Both the position numbers and the translations under genes were made by a program. Shown piece by piece: positions 52,390 to 60,771 of a DNA stretch of 64,000 bases. Numbering within the stretch: the stretch's first letter is position 1; the number at the start of each line of letters is the position of its first letter. Below the pieces are notes generated by a model. The model ran no database searches. It saw only the letters and a list, made by a program, of their open reading frames with translations, and was not told the origin of the DNA. This DNA is from Brevibacillus agri (GTDB lineage: Bacteria; Bacillota; Bacilli; Brevibacillales; Brevibacillaceae), in NCBI RefSeq assembly GCF_004117055.1, contig NZ_CP026363.1, positions 850,001 through 914,000 on the forward strand, given 5' to 3'.

Positions 52390-54048
52390 TTGGAAAACAA
52401 GGTAGCGTCATCCAATTTTATCCGCAATATCGTGATTGACGACCTGCAAGCAGGCAAGGTCAAGGAAGTCATTACCCGCTTTCCGCCGGAGCCGAACGGG
52501 TATCTTCATATTGGACATGCAAAAGCCATCTGCCTGAATTTTGAACTGGCAAGCGAATTTAATGGCAAGGCTCACCTCCGTTTTGACGATACCAATCCGG
52601 TGAAAGAAGACACTGAGTACGTGGAAGCGATCAAAACAGACGTCAAATGGCTTGGCTTTGAATGGGACGGGCTGTTTTTTGCATCGGATTACTTTGAAGA
52701 GATGTACAAGCGTGCGGTGCTGTTGATTCAAAAAGGCAAAGCCTACGTGGACGATCTGTCTGCCGAAGAGATGCGCAAGCTGCGCGGAACGTTGACGGAG
52801 CCGGGCGTAGACAGTCCGTACCGCAACCGTTCTGTGGAGGAAAACCTCGACCTGTTCGAGCGCATGCGCAACGGAGAGTTCAAGGACGGGGAAAAAGTGC
52901 TGCGTGCCAAAATCGACATGTCCTCCCCGAACATCAACATGCGCGATCCGGTTTTGTACCGCATTTCCCATACGACCCACCACAACACGGGAGACAAATG
53001 GTGCATTTACCCGATGTACGACTACGCGCACCCGCTGGAGGATGCGATTGAAGGCGTGACCCACTCGCTCTGCTCGCTCGAATTTGAAGACCATCGTCCG
53101 CTGTACGACTGGGTCATCAGCGAGTGCGAGATGGAGCACGTTCCGCGCCAGTACGAGTTTGCCCGCCTGAACCTGACCAACACGGTCATGAGCAAGCGCA
53201 AGCTGAAACAGCTCGTAGACGAAAACGTCGTCGATGGCTGGGACGATCCGCGCATGCCGACCATTGCAGGCTTCCGCCGTCGCGGCTTTACGCCGGAAGC
53301 GATTCGCACGTTTGCCCGTGAAGTCGGGGTAGCGCGCAGCAATAGTACAGTCGACGCGAAAATGCTGGAGCATTTCATCCGCGAGGACTTGAAGCTGAAA
53401 GCACCGCGCACGATGGCTGTTTTGAATCCGCTGAAAGTCGTCATCACGAACTATCCGGAAGGCCAGGTCGAGATGCTCGAAGCGGAAATCAACCCGGAAA
53501 ATCCGGAGATGGGCAATCGTCAAATTCCGTTCTCCCGCGAAATCTACATCGAGCAGGACGACTTCATGGAAAACCCGCCAAGCAAGTATTTCCGCCTGTT
53601 CCCGGGAAATGAAGTCCGTCTCAAGCACGCCTACTTCATCAAATGCAACGACGTGGTGAAGGACGCGGATGGCAATGTCATCGAGCTGCACTGCACCTAC
53701 GACCCGGAGACGAAGAGCGGAAGCGGGTTTACAGGACGCAAGGTAAAAGGGACCATCCACTGGGTAGATGCGAGCCAGGCAGTACCTGCCGAGTTCCGTT
53801 TGTACGAGCCGCTGATTCTCGACGATGAGGACACGGAAGGAAGCTTCCTGGACAACATCAACCCGAACTCGCTGGAAGTGTTGAACGGATTCGTCGAGCC
53901 GAACATGAAAGACACGAAGGCGCAGGACAAATACCAGTTTTTCCGCCACGGATACTTCAACGTCGATCCGAAGCATACGACGCCGGACAAGCTGGTCTTT
54001 AACCGGATCGTTTCGCTGAAAAGCTCGTTCGAACTGCCAAAAGCGTAG
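52390..54048 (+). CDS. glnS: Glutaminyl-tRNA synthetase
   Basis: Charges tRNA-Gln with glutamine. The 552-residue chain is of the bacterial/eukaryotic GlnRS type. It has the HIGH motif in [39 protein letters not shown] and the KMSKS equivalent VMSKRKL, and the C-terminal anticodon-binding beta barrels. The length agrees with E. coli GlnRS (554). I chose TTG at 52390, with AAAGG 9 bases upstream; TTG at 52381 is too close to it. Many Firmicutes lack GlnRS and use GatCAB, so the gene was probably acquired by an ancestor. Confidence 0.93.
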   Translation: MENKVASSNFIRNIVIDDLQAGKVKEVITRFPPEPNGYLHIGHAKAICLNFELASEFNGKAHLRFDDTNPVKEDTEYVEAIKTDVKWLGFEWDGLFFASDYFEEMYKRAVLLIQKGKAYVDDLSAEEMRKLRGTLTEPGVDSPYRNRSVEENLDLFERMRNGEFKDGEKVLRAKIDMSSPNINMRDPVLYRISHTTHHNTGDKWCIYPMYDYAHPLEDAIEGVTHSLCSLEFEDHRPLYDWVISECEMEHVPRQYEFARLNLTNTVMSKRKLKQLVDENVVDGWDDPRMPTIAGFRRRGFTPEAIRTFAREVGVARSNSTVDAKMLEHFIREDLKLKAPRTMAVLNPLKVVITNYPEGQVEMLEAEINPENPEMGNRQIPFSREIYIEQDDFMENPPSKYFRLFPGNEVRLKHAYFIKCNDVVKDADGNVIELHCTYDPETKSGSGFTGRKVKGTIHWVDASQAVPAEFRLYEPLILDDEDTEGSFLDNINPNSLEVLNGFVEPNMKDTKAQDKYQFFRHGYFNVDPKHTTPDKLVFNRIVSLKSSFELPKA

Positions 54049-54074
54049 TACAGGCGCAGGCTGTGACAAACACA

Positions 54075-54120
54075 AAAACGCTGTTGCGGCATGGGAAAAC
54101 CGTGTGCAACAGCGTTTTTT
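54075..54120 (+). terminator. Terminator after glnS
   Basis: AAAACGCTGTTGC pairs with GCAACAGCGTTTT and a T run follows. Confidence 0.92.
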
Positions 54121-54195
54121 CATCAGGCAAGGCGTGGAACTTTTCTCATTCGCGTGTATAATTATTCGTGTTGCACCAGAGAAGGAGGACAGGCA

Positions 54196-55530
54196 GTGAA
54201 TGGGGGAGCAGAGCTTACACGCAGCTTGAAGCTGTGGCATATCGTCGTAATTGGCCTGGGGTACATGGCTCCGATGGCCGTCTTTGACACTTTTGGCATT
54301 GTAGCCGAGGAAACCGGTGGACACGTTCCTGCTGCCTACGCAGTGACGCTGCTCGCCATCCTGTTTACCGCCGCGAGCTACGGGAAAATGGTCCGCGCGT
54401 TCCCGTCGGCAGGGACCGCGTACACGTACACGCAGCAAACGATCCATCCGTATGCGGGATTTTTGGTCGGATGGGCGTCGCTGCTCGATTATTTGTTTTT
54501 GCCCATGATTAACGCCCTGCTGACAGGGGTGTATTTATCGTCCGTCTTCCCCGAGGTGCCGACCAGGTGGTGGATTATCGGATTTATCGCACTGATTACA
54601 TTATTGAATGTGTTCCGGGTCACCGTGACGGCTTCTGTCAACTCGTTTCTCGTGCTGTTTCAAATCGCCTTTGTCATTTTGTTCGCGGGGTTGTCCATTC
54701 GCAGTCTGGTTCAGGGAGAGGGGCTTGGGCACGTATTCAACATCCAGCCGTTCTTCTCGCCCGATCTGTCCGTAGTCGCGTTACTGTCGGGCGCCTCGAT
54801 TCTTTGCTTTTCCTTTTTGGGCTTCGATGCCGTGACCACGCTGACCGAGGAAACGGTCGAGGCCAAAAAGACGATTCCCCGGGGGATTTTGCTGGTCGCG
54901 CTGGCAGGGGGAGCGCTGTTCATTACCGCTTCGTACTTTATGCAATCGTTGTTTCCTGATGTTTCTGTATTGTCTGACCCCGAAGCGGCCTCCGCGGAAA
55001 TCGCGCTGTTTATCGGCGGCTCCGTGTTTCAGCTACTGTTTTTGGCGGCAGCGCTGTCTTCTACGCTCGCCTCCGGGCTTGTGTCGGTGACCAGCGTCAC
55101 GCGGCTTTTGTACGCGATGGGGCGGGACGGCTATTTGCCGCGAAAATGGTTTGGCTATGTGCATCCGAAGCTGAAAACGCCTTTGCTCAACGTCCTTTTG
55201 GTCGGGACGCTGATGCTGTCCGCGCTCTACCTGGACCTGTTGACCGCGACGTCGTTCATCAACTTCGGGGCGCTGATCGCCTTCAGCTTTGTCAACCTGA
55301 GTGTCATCGCCTACTATCTCAGGCTCAAGCAGGAAAGGCGCATGGCCGATTGGTGGGGCTATCTGCTGGCGCCGCTGATCGGGACCGCTTTTATCGCGTT
55401 TTTATGGATCAGTCTTGATATCAAGTCGATGATGCTCGGACTGTTGTGGACGTTTGTCGGCCTTGTTTATTTGTTTTATTTGGTCAAAATCAAGGGAGCC
55501 AGGCTGGAGCTGGTGAAATTCGATGAGTAG
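54196..55530 (+). CDS. APC-family amino acid/polyamine permease
   Basis: A 444-residue, about 12-helix transporter. The N-terminus (LKLWHIVVIGLGYMAPMAVFDTFGIVAEETGGHVPAAYAVT) and FPSAGTAYTYTQQTIHPYAGFLVGWASLLDYLF are typical of the PuuP/YfnA side of the APC superfamily, which includes putrescine importers. FLGFDAVTTLTEETVEAKKTIPRGI follows helix 6. The start is GTG at 54196, with GGAGG 7 bases upstream; the frame runs back to 54091 but crosses the glnS terminator. TATAAT at 54157-54162 is a probable -10 box. Confidence 0.85.
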   Translation: MNGGAELTRSLKLWHIVVIGLGYMAPMAVFDTFGIVAEETGGHVPAAYAVTLLAILFTAASYGKMVRAFPSAGTAYTYTQQTIHPYAGFLVGWASLLDYLFLPMINALLTGVYLSSVFPEVPTRWWIIGFIALITLLNVFRVTVTASVNSFLVLFQIAFVILFAGLSIRSLVQGEGLGHVFNIQPFFSPDLSVVALLSGASILCFSFLGFDAVTTLTEETVEAKKTIPRGILLVALAGGALFITASYFMQSLFPDVSVLSDPEAASAEIALFIGGSVFQLLFLAAALSSTLASGLVSVTSVTRLLYAMGRDGYLPRKWFGYVHPKLKTPLLNVLLVGTLMLSALYLDLLTATSFINFGALIAFSFVNLSVIAYYLRLKQERRMADWWGYLLAPLIGTAFIAFLWISLDIKSMMLGLLWTFVGLVYLFYLVKIKGARLELVKFDE

Positions 55531-55573
55531 CAGCTTCACAGACGAAAGCGGGGATGAAAGGAGCGCGGGCAAA

Positions 55574-55867
55574 ATGAAGAGGGGAACCGGAGCGAGTGTA
55601 GTGCGGACAAGCCGCATCCCGATCGCGGGAGGGGAGCTGGAATACAGCGTAACAGGCAGAGCGGATGCCCCTGTGCTGTTGCTGCTCGCCGATGAAACGA
55701 AGCTGCCTGATGAAGCGCAGCGGACCTTTTGCCGGGAAGCCGCTGTCCGTTATCAGCATGCCGTACCGCAGGCAAAAGTGAGGACGATACCGGATTCGCT
55801 TCATTTGCTGATGGTGACTCATCCACAGGAGACGGTGAAGGCCATCGATGAATTTTTGCATAGCTAA
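55574..55867 (+). pseudogene. Alpha/beta-hydrolase with its catalytic core deleted
   Basis: The 97-residue frame starts like an alpha/beta hydrolase (SRIPIAGGELEYSVTGRADAPVLLLL). It then jumps straight to a C-terminal segment (ADETKLPDEAQRTF, then PQAKVRTIPDSLHLLMVTHPQETVKAIDEFLHS) with the usual final His. The oxyanion HG, the nucleophile elbow GxSxG and the cap are missing, about 150 residues. The join falls at VLLLL, which could be a repeat shared by the two strands. The ATG at 55574 has AAAGGAG upstream; an alternative start at 55523 overlaps the permease stop. It is probably a relic, followed by a good terminator. Confidence 0.6.
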
Positions 55868-55871
55868 AGGG

Positions 55872-55904
55872 AAAGGGACAAGCGCGCGCTGCTTGTCCCT
55901 TTTT
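55872..55904 (+). terminator. Terminator after the hydrolase relic
   Basis: AAAGGGACAAGC pairs with GCTTGTCCCTTT, followed by TTG. Confidence 0.9.
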
Positions 55905-55972
55905 GTCTTGACCAATGGCTTGACGCAGCCATGTTTTCTCATGAACTGGCCGGTCAGCGCTTGCCGGTCTGT

Positions 55973-56668
55973 CTATCGCTTCGCCTCGCGGAAGAGCCTG
56001 TCCAGCTCGTCCGCCATTTTTTTGTCCCGGTTGTTGTCTCGCAAATGTTTTTTCACTTTTTCCAGCGAGTCGATCCCTTTTTTCGAGTTGACCGTCCAGA
56101 CTTTCGCATCGGTGCCGTACAGGCGCTCTACGACGGTGCGCGCTTGCGTAAACAAAGCGTTCCGATCGCTGGTGCCCAGCACGCCTGTCGTGTTGGTTCT
56201 CGCCTTCGCCCCTGCGATGCCGTTCGCCGTATCGTTGCCTCTGCTGCTGCTGCCCGCATAGCTGCTCAGCAGGTGGGACTGCATCGGGTCCATCGAATTG
56301 ATCGAAGCCTGGTTGGCGGTCGTCGGCGCAAGAAAAATAGCATCGCCGACGATCAATGCCTGGATGCCGTGAACTCCGGCTGCGCCGAGCTGTGCTTCCA
56401 GCTTGGTCGAGGGGCCGCCGCTGTGCAGATGCGAGCTGCCGATGGAGCTGTACACGCCGTTGCCCATTCCGCTGAAAGTCGTGCCGTGAGAGTTGGTTGT
56501 CAGCTTTTTGTCGCGGTCTACGCTGGGAATGACCGTCTCGCCCGCTCTGTCCGGATGTACGGTATGTGTCCGGGCCGGTTCTTGCGGCGCAGCCTGGTTG
56601 TTGCAGGCCGAAAGCAGAAGCGCGATGCCCAATCCGGTGCTGCCCACCCATGTTCCTAAGCGTTTCAT
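55973..56668 (-). CDS. YhcN/YlaJ-like sporulation lipoprotein
   Basis: A 231-residue protein with a lipoprotein signal (LGIALLLSAC, Cys about residue 22). The C-terminal half has the YhcN/YlaJ-type domain (VHGIQALIVGDAIFLAP, GTDAKVWTVNSKKGIDSLEKVKKHL). A low-complexity Ser/Thr/Gly/Asn linker with SSYAGSSSRGNDT lies between. Family members are found in spore membranes of bacilli and expressed in the forespore, supporting a spore-forming host. GGAGGG lies upstream of the ATG at 56668. Precise role unknown. Confidence 0.75.
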   Translation of the reverse strand: MKRLGTWVGSTGLGIALLLSACNNQAAPQEPARTHTVHPDRAGETVIPSVDRDKKLTTNSHGTTFSGMGNGVYSSIGSSHLHSGGPSTKLEAQLGAAGVHGIQALIVGDAIFLAPTTANQASINSMDPMQSHLLSSYAGSSSRGNDTANGIAGAKARTNTTGVLGTSDRNALFTQARTVVERLYGTDAKVWTVNSKKGIDSLEKVKKHLRDNNRDKKMADELDRLFREAKR

Positions 56669-56823
56669 CGTAATCCCTCCAACTGTTGCTATATAGGTAA
56701 CCATATCCTTTGTTTGCCTCTGGAAACTATGTGTGGAGCATGTTGGGAAAATTTCCGGGAAATGCGTTTAGCCTGTCGAAAAAATGCGCAAACCAAGGGA
56801 AGAGAGAACTGGAGGTGGTAGAT

Positions 56824-57567
56824 TTGGCAGAATCAAACAACAGGCATGAGCAGCCAGTGTCGCGTCGGCACTTTTTGAAAAACACTGGTCTGGTGCTCGG
56901 TGGTCTGGTTGTCGGGGGAGTGGCAGGAAGCCTGCTCCGCAAGCCGGAAGCACCACCGCAACCGGGAGCGACACCGGCTCCTGCTGCCGATTATAATCAG
57001 GCGCTGATGTATTTCAGTCCGGAGCAGTTCAAGGTAGTGGACGCCGCATGCGAGCGAATTTTCCCCGAAGACGAGCTAGGCCCGGGGGCAAAAGCGTTGG
57101 GCGCGGCTTACTTCATCGACCACCAGTTGGCGGGCGATTGGGGGTTCAACTCGCGCGAATACATGCAAGGTCCGTTTTATCCGGGGGAAGTGACCCAGGG
57201 CTATCAGGGCAGGCTGAAGCGGCGGGAAATATTCGACATCGGAATTCAGGAGCTGAACAACTACAGCCAGTCTACACATGGCAAACGCTTTTACGAGATC
57301 ACGCCTGAGCAGCAGGACGCCGTGCTGAAGGCGTTTGAGACAGACGAGGTGAAGCTGACCACGATCTCGGCCAGCGCTTTCTTCAAAATGCTGCGCGCCA
57401 GCACAATCGAAGGGATCTACGCTGACCCGCTGTACGGCGGCAATAAAAATATGGATGGCTGGAGATTAAAAAATTACCCAGGTAATCAGATGACCTATAC
57501 ACAGGTGATCGAGCAAGACAAATTCGTGAAGATGGAGCCCTTGAGTTTGCGGGATCATCAACACTGA
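56824..57567 (+). CDS. Gluconate 2-dehydrogenase subunit 3-family protein with Tat signal
   Basis: The 247-residue protein begins with a twin-arginine signal (SRRHFLKNTGLVLGGLVVGG), so the complex is exported folded. The mature part (YFSPEQFKVVDAACERIFPEDELGPGAKALGAAYFIDHQLAG, RREIFDIGIQELNNYSQ) matches the small subunit of FAD-dependent gluconate and related membrane dehydrogenases. The start is TTG at 56824, 8 bases after GGAGG; an open frame further upstream lacks a site. The GMC subunit gene follows 19 bases later and, having no signal of its own, probably travels with this protein. Confidence 0.82.
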   Translation: MAESNNRHEQPVSRRHFLKNTGLVLGGLVVGGVAGSLLRKPEAPPQPGATPAPAADYNQALMYFSPEQFKVVDAACERIFPEDELGPGAKALGAAYFIDHQLAGDWGFNSREYMQGPFYPGEVTQGYQGRLKRREIFDIGIQELNNYSQSTHGKRFYEITPEQQDAVLKAFETDEVKLTTISASAFFKMLRASTIEGIYADPLYGGNKNMDGWRLKNYPGNQMTYTQVIEQDKFVKMEPLSLRDHQH

Positions 57568-57586
57568 CAACACGGGGTGAAACAAC

Positions 57587-59302
57587 ATGGCCAAAAAATT
57601 GCCCAAAGTGGATGTCGTCATCGTGGGTGTAGGCTGGGGCGGAGGGATTATCGCCTCGGAGCTGACGAGGCAGGGGCTGACAGTCGTTGGACTGGAGCGA
57701 GGCAAAGAGCGGAAAACAGAAGATTACTTCATGGTACACGACGAACTGCGCTACGCGCTCCGCTATGAAATGATGCAGGACTTGTCCAAGGAAACGATCA
57801 CCTTCCGCAGCAACACCAACGTTCGCGCGCTCCCCATGCGCTCGTACGGCTCTTTTTTGCTGGGAACGGGGCTGGGCGGATCGGGCGTTCACTGGAATGG
57901 CCACACGTTCCGGTTTTTGCCGTACGATTTTGAGATACGCAGCAAGACGGTCGAACGCTATGGCGAAAAGAAAATTCCCGAGGGCATGACGATTCAGGAC
58001 TGGGGCATCACGTACGATCAACTGGAACCTTACTTTGACAAATTCGAGCGAATGGCGGGCATTTCGGGAGCAGAAAATCCGCTCGGGGGCAAACGTTCCC
58101 AGCCGTACCCGACGCCGCCGATGAAAACGACGCCGAGCATGAAGCTGTTTGAGGAAGCGGCGAAAAAGCTGAATTTGCATCCGTATCCGCTCCCGTCCGC
58201 GAACCTGTCGGAAGCGTACACCAATCCAGACGGTATTTCCCGGGCCGCCTGTCAATATTGCGGCTTTTGCGAGCGGTTTGGTTGTGAATACGGCGCGAAG
58301 GCAGACCCGGTTGTCACGGTCATTCCCGTGGCGAAGAAGACCGGGAAGTTCGAAATCCGCACGCATTCCCACGTGCGCCGCATTTTACATACGGGCAACA
58401 AAGCGACAGGCGTGCTGTACACGGATGTGACGACGGGCGAGGAAATCGAGCAGCCAGCCGATATCGTGGTGCTGACCAGCTACGTATTCAACAATGCCCG
58501 CTTGCTGCTGATGTCCAAGCTGGGCAGACCGTACGACCCGAATACAGGCAAGGGCGTCATCGGGAAAAACTACTGCTATCAGGTCATGCGCGGCGGAGCG
58601 ACAGGCTTTTTCGAGGACAAAGAGTTCAACAACTACGCTGGCGCCGGCTCGCTCGGTATGGTGCTCGACGATTACAACGGCGACAATTTTGACCATTCCA
58701 GCCTGAACTTCATTCACGGTGCCAACATCAGCGTCTCCCAGTACGGCCAGCGCCCGATCGCCAACAACACGGTTCCGGAAGGCACGCCGAGCTGGGGCAA
58801 GGAGTTCAAGGCCGCTTCAATCAAATACGCGAACCGCACGGTCAACGTCGGGGCGCAGGGAGCTTCCATGCCGTTCCGCCATCATTTCCTCGATCTCGAC
58901 CCGACGTACAAAGACGCCTTTGGCGATCCGCTGATGCGGATTACGTTTGACTTCGAGGAACAGGACAGGCAGTTGGCCGCCTTTTTGTCCGAGAAATGCG
59001 GGGAAATTGCCAGGGAAATGGGCGCCAGCAAAGTGGAGGTGCGCGGCAAACTGGGGCCTTACGATATTACCCCGTACCAATCGACGCACAATACAGGCGG
59101 GGTCATCATGGGGGCATCGCCGGAAACTTCTGCGGTCAACAACTACTTGCAAATGTGGGACGCGGAAAACGTGTTCGTCGTCGGCGCTTCCGCCTTTGCG
59201 CACAACAGCGGCTACAACCCGACAGGCACGATGGGGGCGCTCTCGTACCGCGCTGCAGAAGGAATTTTGAAGTACCACAAGAGCGGCGGCATCCTCGTCT
59301 AA
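57587..59302 (+). CDS. GMC-type FAD dehydrogenase large subunit (gluconate 2-dehydrogenase-like)
   Basis: A 571-residue flavoprotein oxidising a sugar or sugar acid at the outer face of the membrane. It has VDVVIVGVGWGGGIIASELTRQG (FAD-binding), GTGLGGSGVHWNGHTFR (GMC motif) and a C-terminal STHNTGGVIMG-NPTGTMGALSYRAAEGIL with the catalytic His/Asn region. CQYCGFCERFGC (about residues 223-234) resembles the Cys cluster that binds a 3Fe-4S centre in related FAD-dependent glucose and fructose dehydrogenases. No cytochrome c subunit is adjacent, so electrons may pass directly to quinone or to a remote partner. Confidence 0.87.
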   Translation: MAKKLPKVDVVIVGVGWGGGIIASELTRQGLTVVGLERGKERKTEDYFMVHDELRYALRYEMMQDLSKETITFRSNTNVRALPMRSYGSFLLGTGLGGSGVHWNGHTFRFLPYDFEIRSKTVERYGEKKIPEGMTIQDWGITYDQLEPYFDKFERMAGISGAENPLGGKRSQPYPTPPMKTTPSMKLFEEAAKKLNLHPYPLPSANLSEAYTNPDGISRAACQYCGFCERFGCEYGAKADPVVTVIPVAKKTGKFEIRTHSHVRRILHTGNKATGVLYTDVTTGEEIEQPADIVVLTSYVFNNARLLLMSKLGRPYDPNTGKGVIGKNYCYQVMRGGATGFFEDKEFNNYAGAGSLGMVLDDYNGDNFDHSSLNFIHGANISVSQYGQRPIANNTVPEGTPSWGKEFKAASIKYANRTVNVGAQGASMPFRHHFLDLDPTYKDAFGDPLMRITFDFEEQDRQLAAFLSEKCGEIAREMGASKVEVRGKLGPYDITPYQSTHNTGGVIMGASPETSAVNNYLQMWDAENVFVVGASAFAHNSGYNPTGTMGALSYRAAEGILKYHKSGGILV

Positions 59303-59343
59303 GCCGTTTTTTTGCCCGTGCAAAACTTCATTGTCAGCTTTGC

Positions 59344-59374
59344 AAAAAGCCGTTAGTGTATCTGACGGCTTTTT
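59344..59374 (+). terminator. Terminator after the GMC gene
   Basis: AAAAGCCGT pairs with ACGGCTTTT and a T run follows. Confidence 0.85.
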
Positions 59375-59461
59375 CTCGTTCGAGGCCAAACTTTTTTTGC
59401 GAAAATGCGAAAACACCCCGCCGTGAGCAGCGGAAAAGGGCGGTTTGATGCGCTTTTTTCG

Positions 59462-59478
59462 TTGGCACGCTCCTTGCT
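59462..59478 (+). promoter_or_regulatory. Sigma-54 (SigL) -24/-12 promoter
   Basis: TTGGCACGCTCCTTGCT matches YTGGCACGNNNNTTGCW exactly, with GG at -24 and GC at -12 in the correct spacing. It lies 54 bases before the PLP-enzyme start. An enhancer-binding protein is encoded two genes on (60772). No clear upstream activator repeat was identified in 59375-59461. Confidence 0.85.
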
Positions 59479-59531
59479 ACTACCATTCGCCAAAGGATGA
59501 TGGAGAGGATCGCGAAAAAGGAGAGACGATG

Positions 59532-60743
59532 ATGAAGACAAACGACTGGAAGCTGGACACCGCGATTATTCACACTGCTCAGGAGCCTTGCCGAAAGACT
59601 GGGGCGGTCGCGGCTGCTGTCGTGCCTGCGGTAGCCTACGCGTTTCCGGACGCGGATTCCGCTGCTGCCTGCGTGGCCGGAGAGCGGGCAGGGACGTACT
59701 ACGGTCGGTACGGCAACCCGACGATTGAGACGCTGGAGCAAAAAATCGCCGCGTTGGAAAACGGCGAGGCCGCTTTGGGCGTATCGAGCGGCATGGCGGC
59801 CATTTCCGGGGCGCTGCTCGCTTTTTTGCAGCAGGGCGACCATGTGGTGTGTACACGGGACGTTTACGGCGGGAGCTACAAATTTCTGACGACGATGGCC
59901 CCGCGCTACGGGATCGCCGCCGATTTCGTCGATTGCACCGATTTGCAGGCGGTAGAGCGTTCGCTGCGCCTGAATACCCGCGTGCTCTACATCGAAACGC
60001 CATCCAATCCGTGCCTGACCGTGCTGGATATCGCCGCGCTGTCCCGTCTGGCCCACGCGCGGGGGATTGTCGTGATCGTGGACAATACGTTCATGACCCC
60101 GTACTTGCAGCGGCCGCTGGAATTGGGCGCTGACGTCGTCGTGCACAGCGCGACCAAATATTTGAACGGACACGGGGACGTCATTGCCGGGTTTATCGTC
60201 GGGAAACAAGAGCAGATTCAGTTCATGCGCAAACACATTATGGGCGACCTGGGACAAAACTTGAACGCCTGGGATGCTTTTCTTATTTTGCGCGGCTTGA
60301 AGACGCTCGGCTTGCGCGTTCGCCAGCATTGCCACAACGCCCAGGTTGTCGCGGAATATTTGGCGCAGCACCCGGCGATTTCCCGCGTCTACTACCCCGG
60401 CCTTGCGTCTCATCCGCAACACGAGCTGGCGCAACGCCAGATGGCGGGAATGGGCGGAATCGTCTCGTTTGAGGTCAAGGGAGGGTACGACGCGGCCAAA
60501 TCTTTCATTAACGCGCTGCGTCTGGGTATGATATCGTTTAGCTTAGGAGATCCCGAAACGCTTGTCCAGCATCCCGCCTCGATGACGCATGCTTCTGTTC
60601 CCGTTGCGGACCGTCTTGCCTTCAACATCACGGACGGTTTGATTCGCCTGTCTACCGGGTTGGAGGATGCGCGCGACATTATTGCTGATCTAAAGCAGGC
60701 GCTTTCCCGCGTGCCTGCGGCGGATGCTGCGGGCAGAGGGTAA
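59532..60743 (+). CDS. PLP-dependent Cys/Met-metabolism enzyme (cystathionine synthase/lyase or methionine gamma-lyase type)
   Basis: A 403-residue fold-type I enzyme of the Cys/Met family. It has YYGRYGNPTIETLEQKIAALE (phosphate contact from the neighbouring subunit), SSGMAAISGALLAFLQQGDHVV, the Asp in VIVDNTF and the PLP Lys in VVVHSATKYLNGHGDVIAG (about residue 205). The GLRVRQHCHNAQ and SFSLGDPETLVQHPASMTH segments are closer to methionine gamma-lyase and related C-S lyases than to biosynthetic CGS. This is a soft call. AAGGAGAG precedes ATGs at 59529 and 59532. Sigma-54 control suggests a catabolic, nitrogen- or sulfur-linked role. Confidence 0.85.
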   Translation: MKTNDWKLDTAIIHTAQEPCRKTGAVAAAVVPAVAYAFPDADSAAACVAGERAGTYYGRYGNPTIETLEQKIAALENGEAALGVSSGMAAISGALLAFLQQGDHVVCTRDVYGGSYKFLTTMAPRYGIAADFVDCTDLQAVERSLRLNTRVLYIETPSNPCLTVLDIAALSRLAHARGIVVIVDNTFMTPYLQRPLELGADVVVHSATKYLNGHGDVIAGFIVGKQEQIQFMRKHIMGDLGQNLNAWDAFLILRGLKTLGLRVRQHCHNAQVVAEYLAQHPAISRVYYPGLASHPQHELAQRQMAGMGGIVSFEVKGGYDAAKSFINALRLGMISFSLGDPETLVQHPASMTHASVPVADRLAFNITDGLIRLSTGLEDARDIIADLKQALSRVPAADAAGRG

Positions 60744-60771
60744 GGAACGCAACTTGGCAGGAGGGCCGCTC

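Noticed and set aside
52408-54447. 679-codon minus-strand frame opposite glnS
   Set aside because: It crosses the glnS terminator and the permease start and has no ribosome site; glnS itself is unambiguous.
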